From assembly GCF_019049325.1 (NCBI RefSeq), contig NZ_JAGMUO010000034.1:345764-409763 (forward strand): a stretch of 64,000 nucleotides of DNA, read 5' to 3'. Made by a program: the position numbers and the translations under genes. A model generated the notes under the pieces. It did no database searches. It was not told where the DNA came from and worked only from the letters and a program-made list of their open reading frames with translations. Numbering within the stretch: the first letter of the stretch is position 1; every line of letters begins with the position of its first letter. Below, one piece after another: positions 26,725 through 35,092 of the stretch. Source of the stretch: Streptomyces sp. AC512_CC834 (GTDB lineage: Bacteria > Actinomycetota > Actinomycetes > Streptomycetales > Streptomycetaceae).

Positions 26725-29400
26725 GTGGGGACGAGCGACAACGACGAGGAGATCGACGGGGAGATCGACGGGGAGATCGACCGGCTGCTCGGCAAACTGA
26801 CACCGCGCGCCCGCGCGCTGTTGCCGGCCGGCGCCACGACCTGGCGTACCCGGGCGGAACCAGCGGTGGGACTGCGGGAGTTGGTGATGTCCGACGGCCC
26901 GGCGGGCGTGCGCGGCCAGTCGTGGGACGAGCGGAACACCTCCGTCCTGCTGCCCTCGGCCTCGGCGCTCGCCGCCACCTGGGACGAACCACTGGTCGAA
27001 CGCCTCGGCGGCCTCCTCGCCGCCGAGGCCCGGCGCAAGGGTGTGGACGTCCTGCTCGCCCCGACCCTCAACCTGCACCGCAGCCCCCTGGGCGGCCGGC
27101 ACTTCGAGTGCCTCTCCGAGGACCCCGAGCTGACCGGCCGCGTCGGCGCCGCCCTCATCCGCGGCGTACAGGCCCACGGGGTGGCCGCCACGGCCAAGCA
27201 CTACGTGGCCAACGACTCCGAGACCGACCGCCTCACCGTCGACGTACGGGTGGGCGAGCGGGCGTTGCGTGAGGTGTACCTCGCCCCCTTCGAGGCGGCG
27301 GTGGCCGCCGGGGTGCGGCTCGTCATGGCCGGGTACAACGCGGTCAACGGCACCACCATGACCGCGAGCCCCCTGCTCGCCGACCCACTCAAGAGCGAGT
27401 GGGGCTTCGACGGCGTCGTCGTCTCCGACTGGGGCGCCGTGCGCGGCACCCTCGACACCGCCCGCGCCGGACTCGACCTCGCCATGCCCGGACCCGACGG
27501 CCCCTGGGGCGGGGCACTGGCCCGCGCGGTGGCCGACGGCGGCGTGCCCGAGGCGGCCGTCGACGACAAGATACGGCGCCTGCTGCGGCTGGCGGCGTGG
27601 CTGGGAGCGCTGGGCGGGCGTGATTTGCCCGGGCGTGACTCGCCCGGGCTCGATCCGTCCGGGCGCGCCCCGTCCGGGCCGCTCGGGGCGGGCGCGCTCG
27701 ACTCGTCCGGGCGCAAGCCGTCCGGGCGCGACTTGTCCGGGCCCGTCTCGTCCGGGAGCGACTCGTCCGGGCGTGTCCCCTCCGGGCCGCTCGGGGCGGG
27801 CGCGTGGCCCGGTGTGGAGCGTGCGTCTCTCCTGACCCCGGCGTGCACCCGAGGCAGCCGGGCCCTGGCACGCCGCGCGGTCGCCGCCGGTGCCGTCCTG
27901 CTGGCCAATCGCGACGTACTGCCGCTCGACCCCGAGCACCTCGCGACGGTCGCCGTGATCGGCGCGCACGCCGCGCGGACCCGCACCCAGGGCGGCGGCA
28001 GCGCGGGCGTCTTCCCACAGGACGAGGTGTCCGTCCTCACCGGCATCCGGGCCGCCCTGCGCGGCCGGGCCCGCGTCGTCCACGTCCCGGGGCCCCGGCC
28101 GGACGGTCCCGCACCTCCACTGGACCAGGACGCGTGCACCGACCCGCGCTCCGGCCTGCCCGGCGTCCTGCTGCGGATGCTGGACGCGGACGGCCGCGAG
28201 CTGTACGCCGAACGACGGCGCGGCGGACGTCAGTTGGAGCCCCGCCTGGTGCCGGGCGCGCACACCGTCGAGATCGGCGCCCGGCTGCGCCCGCGCACCG
28301 CGGGACGCTGGACGCTGGGCGTGGCCGGCTTCGGCCGGATGAGCCTGACCCTGGACGGACACCCTCTGCTGGAGGGCGACTTCCCGCCGCCCACCGACGA
28401 CCCGGCGGTCGTGCACGTGAACCCACCCGCGCAGTACGCCACGGCCGACCTCGCCGTCGGCCAGGACGCCCTGCTGGTGGCCCGCCGGGAACTGGCACCC
28501 GGCACCGGCCGGGCGACCGTCGTCGTCGCGGCCCCACCGGCCCCGGACGTCGCCGCCGCGCTCTCCGAGGCCGCCCGCGCGGCCGGTGCGGCGGACGCGG
28601 CGATCGTGGTCGTGGGCACCACCGAGCACGGCGAGTCGGAGGGCTACGACCGTACGAGCCTGGCCCTCGGCGGCACCCAGGACGCGCTGGTCCGCGCCGT
28701 CGCGGCCGCCAACCCGCGCACCGTGGCCGTCGTCAACAGCGGCGGCCCGGTGGAACTGCCCTGGCGCGAGGAGGCGGGCGCGGTGCTGCTGGCCTGGTTC
28801 CCCGGGCAGGAGGGCGGCGGGGGACTGGCCGACGTGCTCTTCGGACGCGCCGAGCCGGGCGGACGGCTGCCCACCACGTGGCCGGCCGCCCTCGCCGACG
28901 CCCCGGTCACCCGCACCCGCCCGGCCGACGGCCGCCTCGACTACGACGAGGGGCTGCACATCGGCTACCGGGGCTGGCTGCGCCACCACCGCACGCCGGC
29001 CTACTGGTTCGGTCACGGGCTCGGCTACACGACCTGGGCATACGAGGAGTTGACCGTCCCACCGGTGACCCGGGCCGGGGACGACCTCACCGTGCGCGTG
29101 CGGGTGCGCAACACCGGTGCGCGGTCGGGGCGCGAGGTGGTGCAGGTGTACCTCGCGCGGCCCGGGTCGGCGCTCGACCGTCCCATGCGGTGGCTCGCCG
29201 GGTACGCGGCGGTGCGGGCGCACCCGGGGGAGACCGTGACGGCGGCGGTGCGCGTCCCGGCGCGGGCGCTCGCACACTGGTCGGTGCCGGAGCACGCCTG
29301 GCGCACGGAGGCGGGTCGCTGCCGGGTACTGGCGGGCAGGTCGGCGGGGGACGTGCCGCTGGTCGCGGACCTGGAGGTGGTGCACCCGTCCTCCGCGTGA
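26725..29400 (+). CDS. GH3 family beta-glucosidase (cytosolic)
   Basis: 891 residues; GTG start with GAGGGGAG 6 nt upstream; no signal peptide. Domain order: GH3 N-terminal barrel (SDGPAGVRGQSWDERNTS, HRSPLGGRHFECLSEDPELT, KHYVANDSETDR) with nucleophile Asp235 in VVSDWGAVRG. A repeat-expanded linker of about 65 residues follows, then the GH3 C-terminal domain, interrupted by a PA14-like insert (about 480-570). The fibronectin-like C-terminus (REVVQVYLARPGSALDRPMR) closes it. The domain order is that of large bacterial exo-beta-glucosidases. It would release glucose from imported oligosaccharides. It lies just before the lacI gene and is probably in its regulon. Confidence 0.9.
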   Translation: MGTSDNDEEIDGEIDGEIDRLLGKLTPRARALLPAGATTWRTRAEPAVGLRELVMSDGPAGVRGQSWDERNTSVLLPSASALAATWDEPLVERLGGLLAAEARRKGVDVLLAPTLNLHRSPLGGRHFECLSEDPELTGRVGAALIRGVQAHGVAATAKHYVANDSETDRLTVDVRVGERALREVYLAPFEAAVAAGVRLVMAGYNAVNGTTMTASPLLADPLKSEWGFDGVVVSDWGAVRGTLDTARAGLDLAMPGPDGPWGGALARAVADGGVPEAAVDDKIRRLLRLAAWLGALGGRDLPGRDSPGLDPSGRAPSGPLGAGALDSSGRKPSGRDLSGPVSSGSDSSGRVPSGPLGAGAWPGVERASLLTPACTRGSRALARRAVAAGAVLLANRDVLPLDPEHLATVAVIGAHAARTRTQGGGSAGVFPQDEVSVLTGIRAALRGRARVVHVPGPRPDGPAPPLDQDACTDPRSGLPGVLLRMLDADGRELYAERRRGGRQLEPRLVPGAHTVEIGARLRPRTAGRWTLGVAGFGRMSLTLDGHPLLEGDFPPPTDDPAVVHVNPPAQYATADLAVGQDALLVARRELAPGTGRATVVVAAPPAPDVAAALSEAARAAGAADAAIVVVGTTEHGESEGYDRTSLALGGTQDALVRAVAAANPRTVAVVNSGGPVELPWREEAGAVLLAWFPGQEGGGGLADVLFGRAEPGGRLPTTWPAALADAPVTRTRPADGRLDYDEGLHIGYRGWLRHHRTPAYWFGHGLGYTTWAYEELTVPPVTRAGDDLTVRVRVRNTGARSGREVVQVYLARPGSALDRPMRWLAGYAAVRAHPGETVTAAVRVPARALAHWSVPEHAWRTEAGRCRVLAGRSAGDVPLVADLEVVHPSSA
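27616..27810 (+). repeat. 15-bp coding minisatellite in the GH3 linker
   Basis: A degenerate 15-bp unit beginning GGGCGYGAYTYGYCC is repeated about twelve times and encodes five-residue units such as GRDLP, GRDSP, GRAPS, GRKPS, GRDLS, GPVSS and GRVPS. The phrase GPLGAGA appears at two places. All units stay in frame, so copy number only changes linker length between the two catalytic-site domains. Confidence 0.85.
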
Positions 29401-29409
29401 GGGCGGGGG

Positions 29410-29419
29410 AGAGCGCTCT
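29410..29419. promoter_or_regulatory. LacI-type operator O3 before the lacI gene
   Basis: The perfect palindrome AGAGCGCTCT lies 36 bp upstream of the LacI start codon. A TAGGGT (29443-29448) 6 nt before the ATG could be a -10 giving a leaderless mRNA; the operator then overlaps the -35 region. This points to autorepression. Confidence 0.6.
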
Positions 29420-29454
29420 ACCACGCGCCGGACCTCGCCGGTTAGGGTGCGGGC

Positions 29455-30495
29455 ATGAGCAGACAGGCCCCGACCCTGGAGGACGTGGCCCGGGAGGCCG
29501 GCGTCTCCCGGGCCACCGTCTCGCGGGTGGTCAACGGCGTCCGCAACGTGGACCCGGCCATCCAGGACCTGGTCCGCCGGGCCATCGAACGGACCGGGTA
29601 CGCACCCAACCAGGCCGCCAGGCAGTTGGTCACCCGGCGCACCACGACCGTGGCCCTGGTCGTCTCGGGCGCGGGCGACGCCTCGGACTCCGCACAGAAC
29701 GCCTTCGCCACCAGGGTGTTCGCCGACCCGTTCTTCGGCCGCGTCGTCGGCGGCGTGGTCGGGCACCTGCGGCCGCGCCGGATGCATCCGGTGCTGATGT
29801 TCGCCGAGACGCCCGAGGCCCCGCAGGAGGTCGTGGCGTACCTCAGACAGGGCGGCGCGGACGGCGCGCTGGTGGTGTCCACGCACCCCGACGACCCGCT
29901 GCCCGCGCTGCTCGCCGGCGCCGGACTGCCGGCGGTGCTCTTCGCCCGCCCGGGACGCCCGGTGCCGCTCAGCTACGTCGACCTGGCCCACCGCGACGGC
30001 GGCCGGCTCGCGGCCGAGCATCTGCTGGAGCGGGGCTGCCGGCGGATAGCCACCGTCGCGGGCCCGCTGGCCGTCGCCGCCAGCCAGGAGCGCCTCGCCG
30101 GCTTCCGCGACACCCTGGCCCGGCACGGGCACCCCTACGTGCCGGTGGCCGAGGGCGGCTTCACGGTGGACAGCGGCATGGCGGCGATGACGTCACTGCT
30201 CGCCGAACACCCCGAGACCGACGGCGTGTTCACCGCCAACGACCTGATGGCCCAGGGTGCCGTCCAGGTGCTGCGCGATCACGGACGCCGCGTGCCGCAG
30301 GACGTCGCGGTCGTCGGCTTCGACGACTCCAGCGTGGCCGTCACCTGCCGGCCCCGGCTGACCACCGTCCGGCAGCCGGTCGAGCAGATGGCGGCCACGA
30401 TGGCCCGTCTGCTCGACGAACACATCAAGGCCGAGCGCATCGCCCCCACCTCGGTGATCTTCGACCCGGAACTGGTCATACGCGACTCGGCGTAG
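29455..30495 (+). CDS. LacI family transcriptional regulator
   Basis: 346 residues. A classic LacI helix-turn-helix at residues 5-30 (TLEDVAREAGVSRATVSRVV) is followed by the hinge helix (ERTGYAPNQAARQLVTRR). The ligand-binding domain includes LVVSTHPDDPLPALL, LAHRDGGRLAAEHLLERGC, TDGVFTANDLMAQGAVQVL and DVAVVGFDDSSVAVTCRP. No clear ribosome binding site precedes the ATG, consistent with a leaderless transcript. It probably represses GH55, DUF1996 and itself through AGAGCGCTCT palindromes, released by a beta-glucan oligosaccharide. It is a CebR-type paralogue by family and operator, but the inducer is inferred. Confidence 0.92.
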   Translation: MSRQAPTLEDVAREAGVSRATVSRVVNGVRNVDPAIQDLVRRAIERTGYAPNQAARQLVTRRTTTVALVVSGAGDASDSAQNAFATRVFADPFFGRVVGGVVGHLRPRRMHPVLMFAETPEAPQEVVAYLRQGGADGALVVSTHPDDPLPALLAGAGLPAVLFARPGRPVPLSYVDLAHRDGGRLAAEHLLERGCRRIATVAGPLAVAASQERLAGFRDTLARHGHPYVPVAEGGFTVDSGMAAMTSLLAEHPETDGVFTANDLMAQGAVQVLRDHGRRVPQDVAVVGFDDSSVAVTCRPRLTTVRQPVEQMAATMARLLDEHIKAERIAPTSVIFDPELVIRDSA

Positions 30496-30667
30496 CCGCC
30501 CGCAGGAAGGGGCCGCCGGGAGCGGCGACACCTCGCCATACCGAACCCGGTACGCGAGTCGAACGGCCCGGCAGCCACGCCACACACAGGTACACGCACC
30601 CCACCACGCCGGGCCGGGCCGGGCGAACCGCGGTACCCGGGTCCGAGCACCACCTCGCCACGCCGGC

Positions 30668-31055
30668 ACGGCAGCCATGCCGCACGGGGTTCAGGTGCGG
30701 CGCCCCGCCCTGTTGGGGTGCAGCGGCGCCCCACCATGCCGACCTCGGCGGTACTGTCGCTCGCCGGGTGCGACGGCAGTGCCGCCGTGTGGGTTCTGGC
30801 GGTACGGGAGCCATGCCGCAGGCAGTGGCACCTCACCGCGCGGGGTTCGGATGCGGCGCCCGCTCTGTTGGGTGCGGCGGCGCCCTGCCATGCCGACCTC
30901 GGCGGTACTGTCGCCCGCCAGGTGCGAGGGCACTGCCACCGTGTGGGCTCTGGCGGTACGGCAGCCACGCCGAACGCAGTGGCACCTCACCGGCGCGGGG
31001 TTCAGGGGCGGCGCCGACCGCCCTGTGGGGTGCGGCGGTGCCCGTCCATGGCGTG
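30668..31055. repeat. 154-bp imperfect tandem repeat, about 2.5 copies
   Basis: One full unit runs 30741-30894 and the next begins at 30895; both open with GACCTCGGCGGTACTGTCG. A truncated unit (30668-30740) precedes them, lacking an internal stretch. Shared blocks include GTGTGGG-TCTGGCGGTACG, GCAGTGGCACCTCACC, CGGGGTTC and GGTGCGGCGG. Units differ by scattered substitutions and small indels. The stretch lies in the 691-bp gap between the convergent lacI and ROK genes. No gene with a start site and normal codon use was found in it. Confidence 0.85.
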
Positions 31056-31099
31056 CCGAGCCGGACTGCCGTGCCGCCGTGCTGAGCAGCACTCCGCGA

Positions 31100-31144
31100 T
31101 GCCGGCCCCCCACCGGCACCCCGCGATGCCGGCCCCCACCGGCA
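31100..31144. terminator. Two tandem hairpins between convergent lacI and ROK genes
   Basis: TGCCGG-loop-CCGGCA occurs twice with a 27-bp period (31100-31118 and 31127-31144), each with a 6-bp stem and 6-7 nt loop. They lie 43 bp beyond the ROK stop and could act as terminators on that strand. The stems are short, so strength is doubtful. Confidence 0.45.
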
Positions 31145-31186
31145 CTCCAGCCCGCCCGCACCCCCCGCCCGGCACCTCGCCCCGCC

Positions 31187-32503
31187 TCACCCCCCGCCCC
31201 ACTGCCCCGCGAGCCTCCCGCCCAGTGCCGTGCGCCACGCCGGTGTCGGGGCGGGGGAGTCGATCGGCAGGCGGCGGCCGCCGCGGGCGAAGAACGCCGC
31301 GAGGGGCAGGATCGCGGCGCCCACGGTCACCGCGTCCGGGCCGAGGCGGCCGAGGGCGATGCCCACCCGTCCGGCGGGGTGCCGCAACGCGTGGGCGAGC
31401 GCGTGGGCCCGCACCGACTCGAGGAAGGGCGCGCCGAGTTGCAGCCCGGCCCAGCCGCCCACCAGGATCCGCTCGGGCTGGAAGAGGTTGATCAGGTCGG
31501 CCAGCCCCGCGCCCAGGTACTCGGCGGTCTCCGCGAGCACCTCCGCCGCCACCGGGTCCGGTTCGGCCCCGTCCCCGGGGCGGGCGGCGGACAGCAGGGC
31601 GGTCAGCGCGGCCTCCTCGTCGGCGCCGGGCGGCGGCTCCCCACCCGCCTCCCGCCAGCGCGCGAGCAGCGCCTCCGCACCGGCGTACGCCTCCAGGCAC
31701 CCCCGCGCCCCGCACCGGCACCGGCGCCCCCGCACCCGTACCGTCAGATGCCCCCACTCCACCGCACGCCCGTGCTCCACCTCGTCGGTGACGACGCACG
31801 CGCCGACGCCGGAGCCGAAGAGCACGACCACGGCGTTGTGCGCCCCGCGTCCCCCGCCGAACCACATCTCGGCCTGCCCCAGCGTCTTGGCGCCGTTGTC
31901 GATGAACAGCGGCACGTGCGCGGGAAGCCGGCCCGAGCCGTGCAGCAGGGCCTCCAGCGGGACCGCGTCCCACCCGATGGTCTGGCCGTGCACCAGGGCC
32001 CCGCCGGCGCCGCGCTCCACGATCCCGGGGACACCGACGCCGACGCCCAGCAGCTCACCGCCCCCCTGCCCGGGACCGTCGGCGCCGAGCACCTCGGCGA
32101 CGCCGTCGAGGATGTGCCCGGCGACGACGCCGACGTCGTAGGAGCGTGACCCGTGTCCGGGCAACGCCCGCTCCGTGCGGGCCAGTTCGGACATCGACAG
32201 GTCGAACAACTCGACGCGCACGCGGGTCTCGCCCACGTCGACCCCGACGAGGCGCCCCCGGCCCGCCGCGACGCGGACGAGGGTACGGGGCCGGCCCCCG
32301 TCCGCGCCGAGGCTGCCCGCCTCCTCCAGCAGTCCGTCGGCCATCAGCTCGGCGACCACGTTGCTGACAGAACCCGAACTCAACCCCGCCGCCGAGCCCA
32401 GCGCGAGCCGGCTCATCGGCCCGTCGAAATACAACCGTTGCAGAACGGCGGTGCGGCTCTCCCGCCGCAGGTCACGCACCGTTCGCCCGCTGTGCCTGGC
32501 CAT
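31187..32503 (-). CDS. ROK family transcriptional regulator
   Basis: 438 residues; the ATG at 32503 follows GGGAAGGGG on the minus strand. A winged helix domain at residues 8-70 (SRLALGSAAGLSSGSVSNVV) precedes the ROK kinase-like fold: GVDVGETRVRVELFDLS, VGVPGIVERG, IDNGAKTLGQAEMWFG and GHLTVRVRGRRCRCGARG. The zinc site CxCGxxGC is complete, followed by LEAYAG. The HTH and intact zinc motif identify a repressor rather than a sugar kinase. It is divergent from the ABC importer operon and probably controls it from the dyad between them, in response to a sugar. Confidence 0.92.
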   Translation of the reverse strand: MARHSGRTVRDLRRESRTAVLQRLYFDGPMSRLALGSAAGLSSGSVSNVVAELMADGLLEEAGSLGADGGRPRTLVRVAAGRGRLVGVDVGETRVRVELFDLSMSELARTERALPGHGSRSYDVGVVAGHILDGVAEVLGADGPGQGGGELLGVGVGVPGIVERGAGGALVHGQTIGWDAVPLEALLHGSGRLPAHVPLFIDNGAKTLGQAEMWFGGGRGAHNAVVVLFGSGVGACVVTDEVEHGRAVEWGHLTVRVRGRRCRCGARGCLEAYAGAEALLARWREAGGEPPPGADEEAALTALLSAARPGDGAEPDPVAAEVLAETAEYLGAGLADLINLFQPERILVGGWAGLQLGAPFLESVRAHALAHALRHPAGRVGIALGRLGPDAVTVGAAILPLAAFFARGGRRLPIDSPAPTPAWRTALGGRLAGQWGGG

Positions 32504-32576
32504 CCGGCCCCTTCCCTCGGCGCCCTCGCCCGCCCATCGAACATGCGCGAGACCTTGACGAGTCTTTCTCTCGGGG

Positions 32577-32594
32577 TTTAACTCACGTCCTAAA
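32577..32594. promoter_or_regulatory. Candidate ROK operator between the ROK and importer genes
   Basis: TTTAACTCACGTCCTAAA has outer arms TTTA and TAAA in inverted orientation, a layout known for ROK repressors. It sits in an A/T-rich island otherwise absent from the region, 73 bp from the ROK start and 109 bp from the importer start. Function is inferred from position. Confidence 0.5.
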
Positions 32595-32657
32595 TTAAGC
32601 CATGAGGGGCTTCGGGAAGGAAACAACGACCGAAGCCGCCGTCGGGACTTCCCGATC

Positions 32658-32689
32658 GACTCCCGACCGACTCCCGACCGACTCCCGGA
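32658..32689 (+). repeat. 11-bp tandem repeat in the importer leader
   Basis: CGACTCCCGAC is present twice exactly, with a third copy CGACTCCCGG. It ends 14 nt before the start codon, just ahead of GGAAGG. It may be neutral slippage or may shape the 5' leader. Confidence 0.8.
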
Positions 32690-32703
32690 AGGACCCAGGA
32701 GCC

Positions 32704-34020
32704 ATGCGCAGCATCAGAGCCGCGGCCGTAGGCGCCGTCACCATGTCTCTCGCACTCGCCGCCACGGCCTGCGGAGGGGGCTCCTCCTCGGGCGGCGGAT
32801 CCAACGACTCGCCGAAGGAACTCACCTACTGGGCGTCCAACCAGGGTGCCAGCATCGAGGTCGACAAGAAGGTCCTCCAGCCCGAACTCGACAAGTTCGA
32901 GAAGAAGACCGGCATCAAGGTGAAGCTGGAGGTAGTGCCCTGGTCCGACCTGCTCAACCGGATCCTCACCGCCACCACCTCGGGCCAGGGCCCGGACGTC
33001 CTGAACATCGGCAACACCTGGAGCGCCTCCCTCCAGGCCACCGGCGCGCTGCTGCCCTGGGACGCCAAGAACTTCGACAAGATCGGCGGCAAGGACCGCT
33101 TCGTCGACTCCGCCCTCGGCTCCACGGGCGTCAAGGGCCAGGACCCGGCCGCCGTCCCGCTGTACTCGATGGCCTACGCGCTCTACTACAACAAGCAGAT
33201 GTTCGCCGACGCCGGCATCACCAAGCCCCCGGCCACCTGGGACGAGCTGGTCGAGACCGGCCAGAAGATCTCCAAGGACGGCAAGTGGGGCCTCGGCGCC
33301 GAGGGTTCCAACCTGTCCAACAACATCCACCAGGTCTTCGTCCTCGCCAAGCAGCACGGCGCCGACTTCTTCACCGCCGACGGCAAGCCCGACTTCACCT
33401 CCGACGGCGCCGTCGCCGCCGTCAAGCAGTACGTCGACCTGATGGCCAAGGACAAGGTCATCGCGCCCGGCAACGCCGAGTACGCGCAGAACCAGTCCCT
33501 CAGCGACTTCGCCAAGGGCAAGACCGCGATGGTGCTGTGGCAGACCGCCTCCGCCACCTTCAAGACCATGGGCATGGAGGACGACGAGTGGGGCGTCGCC
33601 CCCGCCCCCGTCCCCTCCGGCACACCCGGCGCCGGCGCCGCCACCAACTCCATGGTCGCCGGCATCAACATGGCCGTCTTCAAGAACACCGACAACGTCG
33701 ACGGCGCCACCAAGTTCGTGAAGTTCATGACCAGCGACGCCGAGCAGAAGCTCCTCAACAAGGCGTACGGCTCCATCCCGCCGGTCAAGGCCGCCCAGTC
33801 CGACCCGGCGTTCAACACCCAGGCCACCGCCGTCCTGCGCGAGACCCTCGCCACCAGTGCCGCCCCGCTGCCCCAGGTGCCCGACGAGTCGCAGTTCGAG
33901 ACCGCGGTCGGCACCGCCGTCAAGGAACTCTTCGCCGACGCCGCGAACGGACGCGAGGTGACCACCGAGTCCGTCAAGGAGAAGCTCGCCAAGGCACAGC
34001 AGCAGATGCCGAACAAGTGA
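32704..34020 (+). CDS. ABC sugar transporter substrate-binding lipoprotein (family 1, beta-glucoside importer)
   Basis: 438 residues. The signal MRSIRAAAVGAVTMSLALA ends in the lipobox ATAC, with lipid Cys at residue 23 and a GGGSSSGGG linker. The MalE-type fold follows: LTYWASNQGASIEVDK, GQGPDVLNIGNTWSASLQATG, YSMAYALYYNKQMFADAG, MVLWQTASATFK and GGMxPxK-like IPPVKAAQ near the hinge. It captures an oligosaccharide outside the cell for the two permeases downstream (61 nt gap). Two permeases and GH1 in the same order as the cebEFG-bglC cellobiose system suggest beta-glucooligosaccharides; the GH55/GH16 neighbours favour laminari-oligosaccharides. No ATPase is encoded here, so a shared MsiK-type ATPase is probably used. 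Confidence 0.9.
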   Translation: MRSIRAAAVGAVTMSLALAATACGGGSSSGGGSNDSPKELTYWASNQGASIEVDKKVLQPELDKFEKKTGIKVKLEVVPWSDLLNRILTATTSGQGPDVLNIGNTWSASLQATGALLPWDAKNFDKIGGKDRFVDSALGSTGVKGQDPAAVPLYSMAYALYYNKQMFADAGITKPPATWDELVETGQKISKDGKWGLGAEGSNLSNNIHQVFVLAKQHGADFFTADGKPDFTSDGAVAAVKQYVDLMAKDKVIAPGNAEYAQNQSLSDFAKGKTAMVLWQTASATFKTMGMEDDEWGVAPAPVPSGTPGAGAATNSMVAGINMAVFKNTDNVDGATKFVKFMTSDAEQKLLNKAYGSIPPVKAAQSDPAFNTQATAVLRETLATSAAPLPQVPDESQFETAVGTAVKELFADAANGREVTTESVKEKLAKAQQQMPNK

Positions 34021-34081
34021 GCACCCCGGCCCCGAACCGCCGCCCACTCCCACCGACTCCGACACGGACACGGACCTCGCC

Positions 34082-35092
34082 ATGACCACCACGACCGCCT
34101 CGGCGCAGCCCGGCGAGCGGACGGTCGGCAAGAGCTCCCCCGGGACGGCGCGCGGCCCCCGCCGCCGTCCCGGGCGGATCCGCCGCATCGGCCTGCCCTA
34201 CCTGCTGCTCCTGCCGGCCCTGCTCCTCGAACTCCTCGTCCACCTGGTGCCGATGGTCATCGGCATCGTGATGAGCTTCAAGGAACTCACCCAGTTCTAC
34301 ATCCGCGACTGGACCACCGCCCCGTGGACCGGCCTCGACAACTTCACCATGTCGGTGGACTTCGACGCCCCCATCGGCAAGGCCCTGCTCCACTCCTTCC
34401 TGGTCACCTGCGCCTTCACGATCCTCTCCGTCGGCCTGTGCTGGCTGATCGGCACGGCGGCGGCGATCTGCATGCAGGACGCCTTCCGCGGCCGGGGCCT
34501 GCTCCGCGCGATCTTCCTGGTGCCGTACGCCCTGCCGGTCTACGCGGCCGTCATCACCTGGGCGTTCATGTTCCAGCACGACAACGGCCTGGTGAACCAC
34601 GTCCTGCACGACCAGCTAGGCCTCACCGACAAGCCCTCCTTCTGGCTCATCGGCGACAACAGCTTCATCGCGCTGCTCGTCGTGTCGGTGTGGAAGGGCT
34701 GGCCGTTCGCCTTCCTCATCGTCATGGCCGGCCTGCAGAACATCCCCAAGGAGCTGTACGAGGCCGCCGCCCTCGACGGCGCCGGCGTCTGGCAGCAGAT
34801 CCGCCGCATCACGCTGCCCTCGCTGCGACCCGTCAACCAGGTCCTCGTCCTGGTGCTGTTCCTGTGGACGTTCAACGACTTCAACACACCGTTCGTCCTG
34901 TTCGGCAAGGCCGCACCGGAGGCCGCCGACCTGATCTCCATCCACATCTACCAGTCGTCGTTCGTCACCTGGAACTTCGGCGCCGGCTCCGCCATGTCGG
35001 TCCTGCTGCTGCTCTTCCTGCTCCTCGTGACGGGCGTGTACCTGTTCCTGACCTCCAGGGGCCCGCGAGGAAGGAAGACGGCCGATGTCTAG
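34082..35092 (+). CDS. ABC sugar transporter permease 1 (MalF type)
   Basis: 336 residues. Six membrane segments are expected, beginning GLPYLLLLPALLLELLVHLV. The EAA loop that contacts the ATPase reads EAAALDGAGVWQQIRRITLP, matching the consensus. A long N-terminal Thr/Ser/Arg-rich tail precedes the first helix. It pairs with permease 2, whose start codon lies inside the last codons of this gene, so the two are translationally coupled. Confidence 0.93.
   Translation: MTTTTASAQPGERTVGKSSPGTARGPRRRPGRIRRIGLPYLLLLPALLLELLVHLVPMVIGIVMSFKELTQFYIRDWTTAPWTGLDNFTMSVDFDAPIGKALLHSFLVTCAFTILSVGLCWLIGTAAAICMQDAFRGRGLLRAIFLVPYALPVYAAVITWAFMFQHDNGLVNHVLHDQLGLTDKPSFWLIGDNSFIALLVVSVWKGWPFAFLIVMAGLQNIPKELYEAAALDGAGVWQQIRRITLPSLRPVNQVLVLVLFLWTFNDFNTPFVLFGKAAPEAADLISIHIYQSSFVTWNFGAGSAMSVLLLLFLLLVTGVYLFLTSRGPRGRKTADV

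Noticed and set aside
30668..31144. CRISPR array
   Set aside because: The units are long (154 bp), diverged and without regular spacers, and the short hairpins have 27-bp period with no variable spacers. No cas genes are present.
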